A program made the position numbers and the translations under genes. 64,000 nt of DNA from Epiperipatus broadwayi. Taxonomy: Eukaryota; Onychophora; Udeonychophora; Euonychophora; Peripatidae. Of this stretch, positions 24,801 through 37,624 are shown one piece after another (the stretch's first letter is position 1; the number at the start of each line of letters is the position of its first letter). Where the stretch lies: assembly GCA_028023455.1 (NCBI GenBank), contig JAQFVV010012416.1, forward strand, positions 3,081,594-3,145,593, written 5' to 3'. The notes beneath the pieces are model-generated. The model did not search any database. It saw only the letters and a list, made by a program, of their open reading frames with translations, and was not told where the DNA came from.

Positions 24801-26954
24801 TTACATATTTTCTTGACAATAGTTCCTGATAAGTCCAAAATGTTTATTTTTTTTCTCTAGAGTTTCCTAAATGTTCTCCTTAAAGCGCGTTAAAGTTTAA
24901 AAATAAAAATAATTATTAATCCATTTAGTAAAATTTATAGAAAATAATCCTTGGTTTTAGTATTTAGGACAATAATTATTAAATCATAATATTAATTAAT
25001 CCCATGAAATTTCTTCAATATTCTCTGCAGTGTATCCGATGCATCACTCCATCTAGCTTAACTTTAAAATATTCGGTAAACTTTTTTACAATATTTCCAT
25101 GGATCCATTTTTTATTCAACTATGTGTTCACTTTTTTTTATATATAAGTTTCCATCCTTAATAAATTTAAACTTTTGTTTGGTATTTTTATATAAATCAC
25201 TTTAAAAAAAAAAAAACTTCAAGTACTTTTAAACAAATGTTTTCTAAATACATTTTAAACAATTCTAAGACTGGAGGTTTTAATATCAAAATGCTTCTGT
25301 AACATATTCTCCTGGGTTCTTTCTTTAACTCTTAAAAATATTTTTTTTTTAAATGTTACCTTCAGAAAGGATATAACATTTTACTCCTTTTGATATAATA
25401 TTTTATAAAATGATTCATAAGATATAATTGTCTTATTACTATTTTTAAAAAATAAATCTTGGATAAGCTTATCTAAATAATAATGTGTCTCCAATTTTTC
25501 CTTTTTAAACAGAAAATAACTTTGCACTGTATCAGTATAATGTCCGTACTATGATTTTTATGCACTAGAATAGTTCTCCAGTGAAGCACTAATAAAGCTG
25601 TATCAAAATATTCCAAAAACATTTTTATATTATTAGAATTTATATCCATTTCATTCCACAGTATATCCATCTTTTCATTGCGAAGTTTAGGTCAAATTTC
25701 AGATAAAATAATCCTGGCAAGTAACTTTTAAAAATTAGAAAATCATTTTCAAGAAGTTCCCAAATATTTTTTTTTTTTAAACTCTCTTTTGCAAAATACT
25801 TTTTTAAAAATATCAATTAGTTTTTTTTTTCAAATAAAACTATAAGAAAATATTAAAAATTGACTAAAATAAAAATTTAAAAAATACTATCTCTTTGATA
25901 GCTGCTAATATACCTTTCTCTGGTTTCAATACATTATTAATCTCCCATGCAATTCATATTTATAGTCTGTAAGAATACCTCATTTGATTGGTTGATTCTC
26001 ACTTTTAGCTTGAGAACAAATTTACATATTTTTAGTTTTTTACAGAATTTAATCTTTAAAGTAAAAATTTATGACGTAATAACTCAAAAATATTATTTAA
26101 AATACTACTTTTAAATCAATTACTACTTTATCAAAATTATTTAAACATTTAAAATAACTTTTAAAATCATTTTAATAACCTATTCCATCTTTAATATTCA
26201 ATTTATCTAATTTTATTTAACAAAATATTTAATTTTTTTATTAACTGTATTTGTCTTCATTACATTATTTAAAACATGTTATACGATAGTTAACTTAATA
26301 TTTATTATTATTTGCTTTTATGATAGGCAATAATTCCATCCAATTCTATAATGCAATCTTTTAAAATATTTTAAACTTTGTTATTAATTCAAACAAGCAG
26401 TGTGCGTGAAAGTATACATTATACAAGTCACATGATCAATAACTTTGATAGACGATTTTTAATCTATTTCTCTGCCCAGATTTATAAAATTGATACACTT
26501 ATTATATTAAATAAAATAATTATAAAAATTTGGAAAAATAATTTAAAATATAAAATTAAATACAATTCTCGCCATCATAAAGTTTATTTTTAAAATATAT
26601 TATATTAATTTTGACTATTAAATGTGATTATAAATTTAAATACTGTATTTATTAACTTATCAGTTTTAAACTATTAAAATCGAATTTATTAAATATACTT
26701 TTAATATTCATAGCTGTGTTATTTAATATGGCCAGCTTTTACAACCATATGAAACAATATTTTAAGCTTTACATAACTATTTTTTAAATAATTCGCTATA
26801 ATTTTATATACTACGTATTTGCTTTAGCCTCAAATTGTACTTTAAAGATATAATCGACAAACTATAATTAATGTATTAAAAGAACATATTCTAAAATTTA
26901 AAATTTTTAGTAATTGACTGAGATGGACTATTACTGACCTATAGAAAAGGGCAC
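21846..26954. other. Long unassigned AT-rich region
   Basis: Over 5 kb of very AT-rich DNA with A and T homopolymers. One 16-bp tandem doublet (cttacgactttaataa) lies at about 22312-22345. The short open frames are not supported by codon pattern or domains. An intron or untranslated region is possible, but no splice or gene evidence was found. Confidence 0.45.
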
Positions 26955-26986
26955 AATATATATATATATATATATATATATGTGTA

Positions 26987-27020
<34 letters not shown>
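26955..27020. repeat. TA microsatellite, interrupted
   Basis: Two pure TA runs separated by tgtgtaatatg. Confidence 0.95.
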
Positions 27021-27022
<2 letters not shown>

Positions 27023-27609
27023 CATCTTAATTGAATGAATCAATTTCAATCCATATTATATATTTTTATCAATCATCATTAAAATTTACTCATAACTGAA
27101 TACAGGTCATTCTAATTCCAGAAGAATATAGGGAAAAAATATAGAGAGATGAACAAAGAATATAAAATTAAAAATTAGTTTTGAGATGATTATACAAATC
27201 AATGAAATATAAATATATGAATATCAACAACGCTGTATTTTATCTCCCAAAAATTTTCTTTCTAGAAAACTTAACATTTCCAATGCAATCCATCCTTGGG
27301 TAACTAACCCCTTTATAAAAACAATCAATACTGCACCTTTTTAGAATGCCTTTAAGCTATTTTTTATAATGTCTCTTACATAGGATAATATAAAAAATAA
27401 TCTATAAAAACAAACATTTATTGAAATAAACAAATATAAAAAGCAGGAGTAGAATAAAATAATTTAAGAGTAATTTTTAAAATCATATACCGTAATCCTA
27501 TATTTAAATTTTTTTTTTCCAAAACTAAATTATTAAAAAAAAAAAGATGTTGACCTCATTCTCAATTCTGATGTAAGGCAGTGGGGCTATTACTATAATG
27601 CAAATTTCA

Positions 27610-27732
<123 letters not shown>

Positions 27733-28078
27733 GTTAATTATACCGTCTCTATTTCCATAATAAAAGAATGCAATAATAAAATGATTAATAACTCAGGAGG
27801 TCATGTGACATAAAGCGCAAGAAATTATAAGTAGGGCTTTGCTTCAGAAATTTTTAACATGAGTCTATCATTCTACTACAGTACTAAACCACACTAAAAT
27901 CTGACGTAATAATTAATGTAATATAACATAACTAACTTTAAATATAAATTTTATAAACTTACAGAACCTGTTATCTAAATACAATAAGTTTAGTCAAATT
28001 AGTTATGTTTAAAATACTTCAAATAAAATTAAAGTTCTAATTTTTTCTCATTTGGACTTATATATAAAAATAATGAAA
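27733..28078. other. Unassigned AT-rich sequence
   Basis: Nothing recognised. Confidence 0.5.
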
Positions 28079-28487
28079 ATGCCAACAGCTCTTAACAAGC
28101 TTTTCAGAATATCCCTATTTTCAGACCAGTTTCCTGTTTCTGGCTTTCCTCAGTGAGACACTAGGAGATTCAAGCATTAGTGCAAAATACTAGGTCAAGC
28201 CCAGCACTTTATCTAATGGTTAATTATTAAGTAGAAAAACTAAAATTTCCAGACATCCATATGTCTTCAAATCCAGCTATCTAACTTAAATAGCCATATG
28301 AAACTGAACCAAGTTCAGATATACCATATATTAATAGCTTTAGCAATATAAAATCACCAAAGCTTTAAGTGTAAAAAATATATTTTAGTTAGATAGCTGG
28401 ATTTGAGACATATGGATGTCTGAAATTTTCAAATTTTCTAGTTAATAGATAACCATTCTGAAAATCTTGTTAAGAGCTATTGGCATG
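28079..28487. mobile_element. Nested foldback element with hammerhead-like motif
   Basis: Outer arms atgccaacagctcttaac and its complement (gttaagagctattggcat) lie at about 28079-28110 and 28454-28487. A second inverted pair (tccagacatccatatgtc / gacatatggatgtctg, with agctatctaact) lies at about 28232-28280 and 28383-28431. The ribozyme-like motif lies in the left half at 28118-28157. No ORF and no clear target duplication. Confidence 0.7.
28118..28157 (-). ncRNA. Hammerhead-like motif, family C variant
   Basis: Minus strand: CUCA, CUGAGGA core, a 13-nt stem II region of the same length as in family C, GAAA, CUGGUC, UGAA. Stem I UCA/UGA and stem III ACU/GGU can pair and the cleavage site would be UC. 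Pairing in stem II is poor. Confidence 0.45.
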
Positions 28488-28561
28488 CTCATTAGATAAC
28501 ATGTGTAATGCAAGCTTAATAAATTAGGTCATGTGACATATGACTTGATTTCTTTGCATGC

Positions 28562-28577
28562 ATATATATATATATAT
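28562..28577. repeat. TA tract at LTR left border
   Basis: Short TA run interrupted by the candidate LTR; it resumes at 30794. Confidence 0.8.
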
Positions 28578-30793
28578 TGTAACGATCCGGAGATTGCGAC
28601 TTCACGTAAACTGCACTACAGGGCGCCATCTAGGCATTTGAACCTAGAAAAATTTATAAAGTAGGCAGATACGTAAGTCAAAAAAAAAAAAAAAAATTTT
28701 TCCTATTTTGATTCCGGTCGTTAGCCCATGTCACTAGCTCAGGGAGTAGCAGAGATTTAATAATATAATATCTTATCTAATTATATTTCAAGATTAAAAA
28801 AATAAATAAAATAAGCCACTGCCAGTAATTAACACACAAACATTTATTTATTTCACATATATATAAGATTTAAAATTATTTTAGTATTAGTTTTACCGTT
28901 CAAAATTTAACCTACATTTTTAACTTTGATTTTTGACTTTAATTTACATTTAATTACTATTATATTCTAATTTTACATTTTAATTAAGTTTGCACAGATA
29001 AATTTAGGAAAGCTTGTTTATAATGTTGAATATAGATCGGTTACATAGATTTCACGGTCAAAAACATTTCAAAGTAAACATAAACGATCAAAATACAAAA
29101 TTATTGATTACTGACAATTGCGGAGGGAAATTTATATGTAACCCAATAGTATTCACCATAAGATACTTGCATTGTCACCAATAACTTAAAAGACATCCGA
29201 ATAAATACATTTTAGATACTCACCGTAAGGTATCATTATTTATCGAATGTCTATATATTTTGATCAAATATGAAAACCCAAAACATACTTAACCGATAAC
29301 CAATCCATGCAAGTGTCTATAAACAACTTAAATTTAATGCATTTTTATTTAGGGTCAAGTATGAATAGACCACATAGATTTGCATTTGAAAATAAAATAT
29401 TCTATCCCTATTTAACCTTAGGCTAAAATTCGCAGTCAAACTGGCATCAATCCATCTGATACATCGATGTATTCAATGTAATACGGAATATGGCAGCACC
29501 AAAAAGATTAAGAGAAGATATTGACCCTCATTAGATAGGAATATTACTTCTATCCAACGAGAAGAACAATAAAAAAAAAACTCCATAGAAAGGAACTGTG
29601 CTCTGCGTCTTATAATTCCTTCCATAGGCAAAACGGGAGAGTGCGGTGTATGAAGCGATTCTGCCAGTAGCGAATCTCCGATTACATTTACTAACTACAT
29701 CAATAAATCCAATCCATTGACCCAATCTAACAATGACACAAATAACCTAAGATTACCCTCCCCTAATATAACTTTACAAATCTATACAGCCATTCACGCC
29801 CGACTTAAGTTTAACATTTATATAATTAATTTAACGAAAAACAAAAAAATCATGATAAAAACTTAAAGAAGAAAAAAATAAATAAATGGAAATGATTTTA
29901 CATAAATAAGAAAAAAAATACATCAAATAACACTATTAATAAAGAATTTAGTTTGGTCAGATAGGATTCTATTGCATTGTTTACTAAAAAGTTTTAAAAT
30001 TTAGAGTTCTTATTGTTTCAAGTGAATATAAAGTTCTTACAATTTTTAAAACGTCCAACTTTATCCGTTGGTTGCCATGAACGTAAATTCCCACGCCGTC
30101 CTAAGATTGATATTCTGTTGGCCGATTTATTTATCCATCCGGAGGTTTTTGTTTTAACTGGTCCTCAATGTAGAAAAATGATAGTTCATTTCTCTTTCTT
30201 TCTTTCTTTGGCAAAACTGAAGTGATTGAATCGTGCGTCTCTTCCATCGCTTCTCCCGCACCTCCGCACTAACACCTATCTGTCACATCGTAATAATCAT
30301 AATCCAGTCACTAATAATTTTCAACCATGTCCTTTTATATTCATTTGAAGGATTGCATTTACATTACGTCATCGATGCGATGATCCTTTTCGTTGAGGTC
30401 CGATTTCCCAATGGATTTATTTCATTTGCTAAAAGTTTCTATTGTTTTCCTCTCTGACCGATGTTTTTACATTTAAATGCCCAAGGCTGGTTTACATTTA
30501 ACTAATTAACAATCATTTCCATTTCTGATTAATTAACCTGTTTTCCAAATCAAAGATATATTTTTATCTCTAAATCTTTTTAAGTTTTTGTTTTTAAAAT
30601 ACCTTTTCTATTTTTAATACAGCTTCACCCCAATAATTTTTTTTTATCTGTGCGATTTAATATATACGAGTTTAAGATGATATTTAATTTCAATTTTTAA
30701 TTCTAAAAGAAAATTTTTAAATGCGAACTTTTTAATTTACTTTCATGTTTAATAAAAAAAAAAACAATGTAACGAACGTCTGTGCTCGTTACA
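28578..30793. mobile_element. Candidate solo LTR (2.2 kb)
   Basis: Starts TGTAACGATCCGGAG and ends GTGCTCGTTACA, so the termini are TGTAACGA/TCGTTACA, the usual TG...CA ends of a Ty3-like LTR. It interrupts a TA tract, leaving ATAT on both sides (28574-28577, 30794-30797), consistent with a short target duplication. It contains more CpG than the surroundings and scattered short frames with no gag or pol motif. A 2.2-kb length is long for an LTR, so a terminal-inverted-repeat DNA element remains an alternative. Confidence 0.5.
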
Positions 30794-33069
30794 ATATATA
30801 TATATATATATATGCAATGGTATGAAGAAGGGATTGAATTGGTGGAATGGCAAATTTAATCATTCCATGATCAATAAAATAGGTAAAATGAATATTCATC
30901 AACTAAATATAAAATGAATATAAAAGGAGCATGAAAAAAGGTTACATAGAATAAAATAAGTCATTACAACATTTATAATAATAACAAGTCGCATAACCAA
31001 AATTTCTTAAGAATAATGAACAGTCATCCCTTGGGATTCTGATAAATGCTTATCATCACCAATGCTCTGGTCACATGGTCTATCATGAGAGTGCAAATTG
31101 ATTATAAATTAATTTCTAATTCATAACAAACAAAGTGCAGTGAATGGAATTTAAAGTTGATCCTGAATTTTTCACCATCCAGAGAACCATCTAGATATCC
31201 AAACATAATTACAATACCCATACATTAAACCATTATTGCTCTAGAGCTATCTCAAGGTTAAAAGATTCTAGGGACTATAACTATGAACAAGAGAAAATAT
31301 AAATGTATATGCTTAATCTATCTTACTTGAAATAGCTTTATTGGGATAATTTACAAATTTATTAAAACACAATGCTATAATGAAATCAAGTCACGGACAT
31401 GGATAATTCATAGAATAAAGAGCTGGGTGAATAAATACATTAACTCTATTCTTTTGTTAAAAGAATTATTTAATAAAATTAACTAACAAATTAATAAAAT
31501 CATAAAAGAATATGACAGTATGATGATTCAAAGTCTAATATATTTTTATTCAAAAATATAATTTTATGTAAATATACTTTAAACAGAATTATTTTCTTTT
31601 TCAATGATTAAAATTGAAAAATAACATTTTATAGAAAAACATAAAAAATATAAGACTAGTTAAAATCATCTTCTTCCTTTTTTTTATTTATAAAAATGAG
31701 AAGCTCCCATACGCCTTTTTTACAGTTTGGAAGGGAAAATAAAATAAATAACAAAAAAAAACTTCAATAAAATTATTAATTATTAGTTATACTATTTTTT
31801 TTTTTACTTATACTACCTTTATTGTGAAAAGGTTACTTTGATAACAATTTGAGATTGTTGATTGTTATTGATATTGGGATTGTCTAAGTGTTGACTGGTT
31901 TTTAAAGATTAAAAATTATTTGTAGATATAAATGCATAGACTACAACACTTTATATTACCATTGTTTTATTTTTGAGATCTTTTTTTAAATTTATAATTT
32001 AAAATTTTTTTCCAGGTCAGCTTCTCTTTTTGATTTCTCCAAATGATCGGATTAAACAATTAGAAGTGCTTCCATTAACTTTTTCCTTCTGTAGCTTCAA
32101 ATTTTCATTGTTTTGATGCAGAATAGAGAAACAATTAAATTTATCCAATTTACAATATAATAATTTTCAGCTTAGTACAGGCTGAATTTATTTTCTAATA
32201 ATTTTCAGGTCAGACTGTCACAGACTGATATAGTTATATTCTTGGATAAAATATAAAGCTTATTGCAGATTGCTACCAAAAATATTCTCCTTTTACATTT
32301 TGTTCTAGCGAACAGGCTACATGGTAATGGTTGGTGATGCCAGCTTCTAGAAGAAGCTTACTATATTTTTTAAAATCCATTTTTTAGAAACATTTTAAAA
32401 CTAAGAATGGTGTTAGTCTCACTTCATACTAAAACTTAACTTCTCCCTGTTTTCTTCATAGCTGGACCACTACAGTTCTCTTTCTCTCAAAGGCTGAATC
32501 AAAAATGACTTGTTGACTAGATGAAGTCTAATGCTTCTACTTGTCTCCCTATCTTATTTTTGTGACAATATTACACTTATTCAATCACATATTATATCAG
32601 TCACAACAGCATTAAATCCTGATCAATTGAGTCTACTTTTACAAAAAAATTGTTTCCCTCCTTTTTTCTTTTAAATAATAAAACTATAATCAGAATTATT
32701 GAAATTTCTCTGTAGTTATTTTTTTTTATAACTACCAAAATAGTATAATCCTTTAATTATACTTTGATTTGAAAAATATATTATTTTAGAGAGATAAAGA
32801 GAAAATAAAAATTCAACTTAAATAAAAAAAAATAGTATGCCTTAACAAAATGTTAAAACCTTAATTTTTTTCATTTTTTGAAAAAAAAACAGATAATCAT
32901 TACTTAAAGTTTTACTTATTTATCTCTCTTATTACTTTTTTTTTAAAAATTAAAGCCAGTAGATAAATGAAATTACTGAAGAGAGAAAAAAATATATTTT
33001 TTTATACTTTTTCACTCTTTTCTACAACTAATCTAGCAAACTATCCTCTAGATTTTTATTTATTAATAC
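30794..33069. other. Unassigned AT-rich sequence
   Basis: Includes a 20-bp TA tract at its left edge. 31832-31935 is listed separately as a dispersed repeat. A polypyrimidine-AG near 32015 was considered as a splice acceptor but the following frame is short and unremarkable. Confidence 0.4.
31832..31935. repeat. Dispersed repeat G, copy 1
   Basis: Shares attgggattgtctaagtgt, ttgactg and tagatataaa with 51450-51560 across about 100 bp. No ORF or terminal structure visible. Confidence 0.6.
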
Positions 33070-33390
33070 ATGGAGCCTACTAGTATGGCCCACAGACTCT
33101 ACATGAATATTGGACCTGATATTTCCACATTGTAGTGTATCGCAAATGAAGTAGTTTATGATGCAACATGCTGGATTCTACTAGAGATGTATTGATTTCA
33201 CACTACATGTATCCCAGCTGATAAGTTAGCATTTTGGGCCAACCTTAAAAGGGGTGGTCTATACCAACAAAATGGAATGTATGTAATCATTTATCAACCT
33301 GCTAGTGCAGAGAATGGCTCTGGCATACATCTACCAGACCAATGTCAGCAATTGATGAGCCAACATTAACAACGTGCATTTATTATTCAT
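33070..33390. other. GC-richer unassigned block
   Basis: About 320 bp of noticeably more complex sequence (atggagcctactagtatggc ... cagaccaatgtcagcaattg). No ORF over 60 codons, no second copy in the window, and no tRNA-like boxes. Could be one copy of an unrecognised dispersed repeat. Confidence 0.4.
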
Positions 33391-34847
33391 CTATACAATT
33401 TTATTATGTCAATAAATATATTTTTAAAATAATCTAGCAAACTATAAATATCCACATTCTTATTATTTAAAAATGGTTGGAATTTTCATATTATCATTTA
33501 AAAAATTAAAATCTTTAAATAAGTTAATACTTGTTATTATAAAAAAAAATATGAACAAAATAATTCTTCCCATTTCCCCATTATACATTTATTTGTTTTA
33601 ATAAGCTTGTAGTATCTGGCATGGCCAGAATTGGCTATTGTCAATAATATATATATTAGGCATAAAACAGATGTTGCTAGCACTTGACATCTAAAGAAAA
33701 ATGCTGCATATATTTTGTGTGATTCAAAAAAACTGACATGATAAATGTTCATTCACAGATCTTTCACAAAGCAAAATGACTGTACATCATTAAAAAAATA
33801 TATGATTCTCTATTTTTTTACTAGTTCACTATTAATTCGGTAATTGTGTTTATTATAATAACATTATAAAAACTTTTTCACTTATTTTTAATAAATAAAA
33901 AAAGTCATTTTTGAAATCAATATTCTAAATAAATAAATTATAGCTAAATATTATGCAACATCAAGTTAATCATTGGAATATGATTGACATATTTTAATTA
34001 TAACTTTCATCTTATCTTTATGGTCTAAATCCAGTGCCAAAAATGAAAACAAAACTGAACACTGTTGTATTTTTTCTAATTTGAAGTTTTGTACAATCTC
34101 TTTAATTAACTATAGACAATCAAAATTTTACTGATCATGTTATTAATTTTATTATTTAACATGTCAGATTTAAATTATTATTTCTTTCCATTATTTTTGA
34201 ATTTCTAAGGCTTTTTCACATTATATTTATAACCAGGATAAGCTCAAGAATGGTTAGTCCCTTAGAGTTTTTGTCCACGGCAACTTTTTAGTCCAAAATT
34301 GAATCTGAAGACAGTAAAAGAAAAACAAATTAATTTTTCTGAATACAAAAAAAAAAAGGAATACAGATTTTTTAATGGTCAAAAAAACTTAATTGCCAAA
34401 GTACTACTAAATCCTGCTATCCTGAGTAATTGCCTATCCTGCCTAAGTGCAAAACTAACACAGCTTATATAAATATATCTCAGAAAAAAGGCCAATTTTG
34501 CATTATATAATTTATTTTAAACTAAAAGAAAGTCAAAAATAATTAAAATAAAAACAAGTCAAATGGATATATCACACAGCAAATCATATGATGTTTGAGA
34601 ATCAGATATAACAAGTTGAGATTTAACATAGGAGCACACAGTTTTTTAATCCATCACTTTAATATTGTGCTAAACTATAATTAACTTTAATTAAATAGAT
34701 AATATCAAACATAAACAACTTTCATTGTACATATCTAAAAAAATGAATTACATAAAAAAATAATATCTACTGAACTATTTCTAATTTTTATAACTTTTAA
34801 ATATTAGCCTATGCCAACACTTGAACCATACCTATAAATATATGGTT

Positions 34848-34849
<2 letters not shown>
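33391..34849. other. Unassigned AT-rich sequence
   Basis: No supported feature. Confidence 0.5.

Positions 34850-34914
<65 letters not shown>
34850..34914. repeat. TA then CA microsatellite
   Basis: About 26 TA units followed by six CA units. Confidence 0.95.
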
Positions 34915-34916
<2 letters not shown>

Positions 34917-35699
34917 ACATTTCCACATAAGCACATATACAAAAACTTATAAGCAGCTACACACAGACTTGTATGCAGTCACACAGATATGTTTAAAATT
35001 TAAGTATGATTCTGAGTTGTCAGTTGAATGACAGTATGATGAGATTCTGGATAAAGAATGCACTTGAAAGCTTTCCCAAGCTAATGATTATATATACCAA
35101 GTAAAAATGGAAACAATAACAAAAACATTAAGATCACATACAAAGAAATGGAAAATATATTAAAGGAGTATAAAAATAGTTAGACTATAATATGGGGGAT
35201 TAGCATTATGATGGTAAGTCATACTAAAACAGATAAAATTATAATTGACTATAATCAGCAATTATAAAATGAAGGGTTTTCAAATACTTTTCACATTTGT
35301 TAAAATTGTCTAAAGTTGCTTTAATCATCCCTTAGTATTCATGTGTTAGAGAAGACCTCTAAACTAATCAAATATAAGTATCAATAATTAGAAGAAGTTA
35401 ATTACAAATACCTTGGTCAAATACAGATAATGGGTGGAATTAATCATAGAAATAAAAAAATTTTTTATTAAAATAATTTTTATTGATAGATTAAATGCAA
35501 ATATTAATGTATTTACAAGAGAATAAATTTGCTTCATAGGCAAAAGTATGATGAAACTGCAACCATTATGGTATAGGTAATACAATATGTTGTCTAATTC
35601 CAATGAACTAAAATCTTAATGGATATGTTTGGTAGAAATAACTTAATATTTAAAAAAAATGTGCTTATATATTTGAAAAAAAAAAAACCTTGTTATTAC
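34915..35699. other. Unassigned AT-rich sequence upstream of the retrotransposon
   Basis: Some tandem-like acacacag and cagtcacac words near 34925-34985. No 5' untranslated region or ORF1 of the downstream retrotransposon is present. Confidence 0.45.
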
Positions 35700-37610
35700 T
35701 TGTGGATCTGAGAATTGGACAAACAACAGAAAAGCAATGTAAAGGGCAAGAGAGCAGTAAATGCAGCTATTAAAATCCAAGAAGCTATTAAGCATGCCAG
35801 GATGCATAATCTAACACAGTATTTCGCATTGCAAATTGATTTTAAATCTGCCTTTGACCTCATGAACTGGTCTTATCTATTTAATACCTTAAAGGAGCTT
35901 ATAGCGGATGATCCATTCTTATTGAATGCAATAAAAAATTACATTATGAATAATAGAATTTCTTATAAAAATTTCATGAGAAGATCAGAGTTTTTTGCCC
36001 CAGATAGAGGAATTCCGCAAGGATCACCTTTGGCAGCACTGTTGTTTGCAATTTATGTAGATCCCATGATAAAAGAAATAAAGACACTAATAAATGGAAT
36101 TTACCTTACCCAATTGGGAGTTTCAGTAAAGGTCACAGCATTTATAGATGATATTGTAATAATTTTTGAAAACTGTTATAATATTGATGTTGTAATGAAT
36201 ATAATCAGAAAATTTCAGCAGGCAACTGGAGCATTAATTCAAGTAAATAAATCAGCAGCTTGGCAATTGGCAACAGGCAAAAGAATTCCCAATGAGTTTG
36301 TAGCCCTACCTAAGTCCTTTCTTGGCCTTCCATTATATTTACCAAAAACTAAGATGAATGGACTATTAAACAAATTAGTCACAAGGAAAATTGAGGAAAG
36401 AATTAATGGTTTTATGCCTTTTAAACTCTATGAAATAACTAAAACCAAAATATTTAATGCAATTGCAATGGGAGTGCTAGGATATTATGGCCCATGGTTA
36501 AAATTATATAATAAATCAAACCTAAAGATTATACAGATGGCAAAAAAATTCATATGGGGAAAGAAAACTTATCTCCTCTCTACCTCGCTTTTACAGCTTC
36601 CAATAAATAAGGGTGGTCTCAATTTAATTGACCCAAAAGCTTATGTTCAATTTTTTACTGCTAAAGCTTATATGAATGTAGCCAAGGATCAGTCATTTAA
36701 TCTCCCAAATGGTGACATATTTATTATTAATGGATTGGGAGCTGAAAAAAGATCGTATCTTACTGACATGTTGATGGCATATAAAGACTTGCAAGATGAA
36801 CTTAATGTAACCACCCTAGATGGTATTAGATATAAAGATTTAAAAAAAGCAAATTACCAAAATGAAAATAATTGGTTGAGTTGTTCAATGAAAAATGTAT
36901 TAAAAAAATTTCACTCAATATATATACCTCAGACATCAATGAGATTTATTTTTAAGTTAATCAATGGGATTCTACCTACAACTACATATATTAATAAAAG
37001 ACTGGGATTGAGTTTGAATGAAACCTGCATTATGTGTAAGAGGCACAATGAAACTTTTATGCACTTATTTGAAGAATGCTATGCCTTTAGAGAAATTAGA
37101 ATGAAGGTCTTTCACAGGCCTATAATAAATCTCAAATATCTTATGAAAAAATATGTTATAAACTTTAACCCGCACAATGCGAATGTAATGATCCATACAT
37201 TGAAATCATTGTGGGCAATAAGATGTTCACTTTTATTTGATAATAAGAAATTCAATTGGTTAAAAAAAATGGATAGAGATTGGGAGAACTACTTCAACTT
37301 ATGCCTAAAATATTGGCCCCAAAAAACCTTCCAACATGTATGGGGAGGAATTGCTCTTTCCAGATGTGAAATCTGGGAGTAAAACATAAAATAAAGAAGG
37401 GTAATGTTGTTAAAGAAAAAGGGTCTAAATCGTAAACAATGAACAGGTAACAGGAGAATTAAGTGAACGTGTTGCAATGTGTATAATGGACAAGTGAAGG
37501 ATAATACTGTTCTTTTTTTTTTTTTTTTGTCTGTACTAAAAATTGATCTTGTAATTATGTAAATATGTTGTGATTTAATAAAGTGTGTTACTTAAAATAA
37601 AAATAAAATG
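35700..37610 (+). mobile_element. 5'-truncated L1/Tx1-like non-LTR retrotransposon
   Basis: Holds only the C-terminal part of ORF2 (35715-37382), a 3' untranslated region, AATAAA at 37577-37582, and an A-rich 3' end near 37600. The 5' break falls inside RT, typical of incomplete target-primed reverse transcription. An RTE-like relic starts about 15 bp downstream. No target-site duplication was identified with confidence. Confidence 0.8.
35715..37382 (+). CDS. Non-LTR retrotransposon reverse transcriptase, C-terminal 555 residues, intact frame
   Basis: RNA-directed DNA polymerase part of a retrotransposon ORF2. The first codon is TTG at 35715 and there is a TGA just upstream at 35709, so this is the truncation edge, not a true start; the frame continues the family's KQQKSNVKGKR block. 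Visible motifs: catalytic-Asp block IDFKSAFD (residues 41-48), RGIPQGSPLAALLF (98-111), active-site FIDD (143-146), FLGLP (202-206), LPINKGGLNLID (295-306) and a C-terminal zinc-binding CIMCKRHNETFMHLFEEC (438-455, C-x2-C-x8-H-x4-C). FIDD in place of YADD, the GGL block and the CCHC point to the L1/Tx1 group. The endonuclease and the N-terminal RT are absent, so it cannot move by itself. Lack of stops in a landscape of broken relics suggests recent insertion. It is the only long ORF in the window. Confidence 0.9.
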   Translation: MDKQQKSNVKGKRAVNAAIKIQEAIKHARMHNLTQYFALQIDFKSAFDLMNWSYLFNTLKELIADDPFLLNAIKNYIMNNRISYKNFMRRSEFFAPDRGIPQGSPLAALLFAIYVDPMIKEIKTLINGIYLTQLGVSVKVTAFIDDIVIIFENCYNIDVVMNIIRKFQQATGALIQVNKSAAWQLATGKRIPNEFVALPKSFLGLPLYLPKTKMNGLLNKLVTRKIEERINGFMPFKLYEITKTKIFNAIAMGVLGYYGPWLKLYNKSNLKIIQMAKKFIWGKKTYLLSTSLLQLPINKGGLNLIDPKAYVQFFTAKAYMNVAKDQSFNLPNGDIFIINGLGAEKRSYLTDMLMAYKDLQDELNVTTLDGIRYKDLKKANYQNENNWLSCSMKNVLKKFHSIYIPQTSMRFIFKLINGILPTTTYINKRLGLSLNETCIMCKRHNETFMHLFEECYAFREIRMKVFHRPIINLKYLMKKYVINFNPHNANVMIHTLKSLWAIRCSLLFDNKKFNWLKKMDRDWENYFNLCLKYWPQKTFQHVWGGIALSRCEIWE

Positions 37611-37624
37611 TATAGACTTTAGAT

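Noticed and set aside
31990-32110. Possible splice acceptor and exon (polypyrimidine, ccaggtcagc)
   Set aside because: The following frame is short, of ordinary composition, and has no partner donor or homology.
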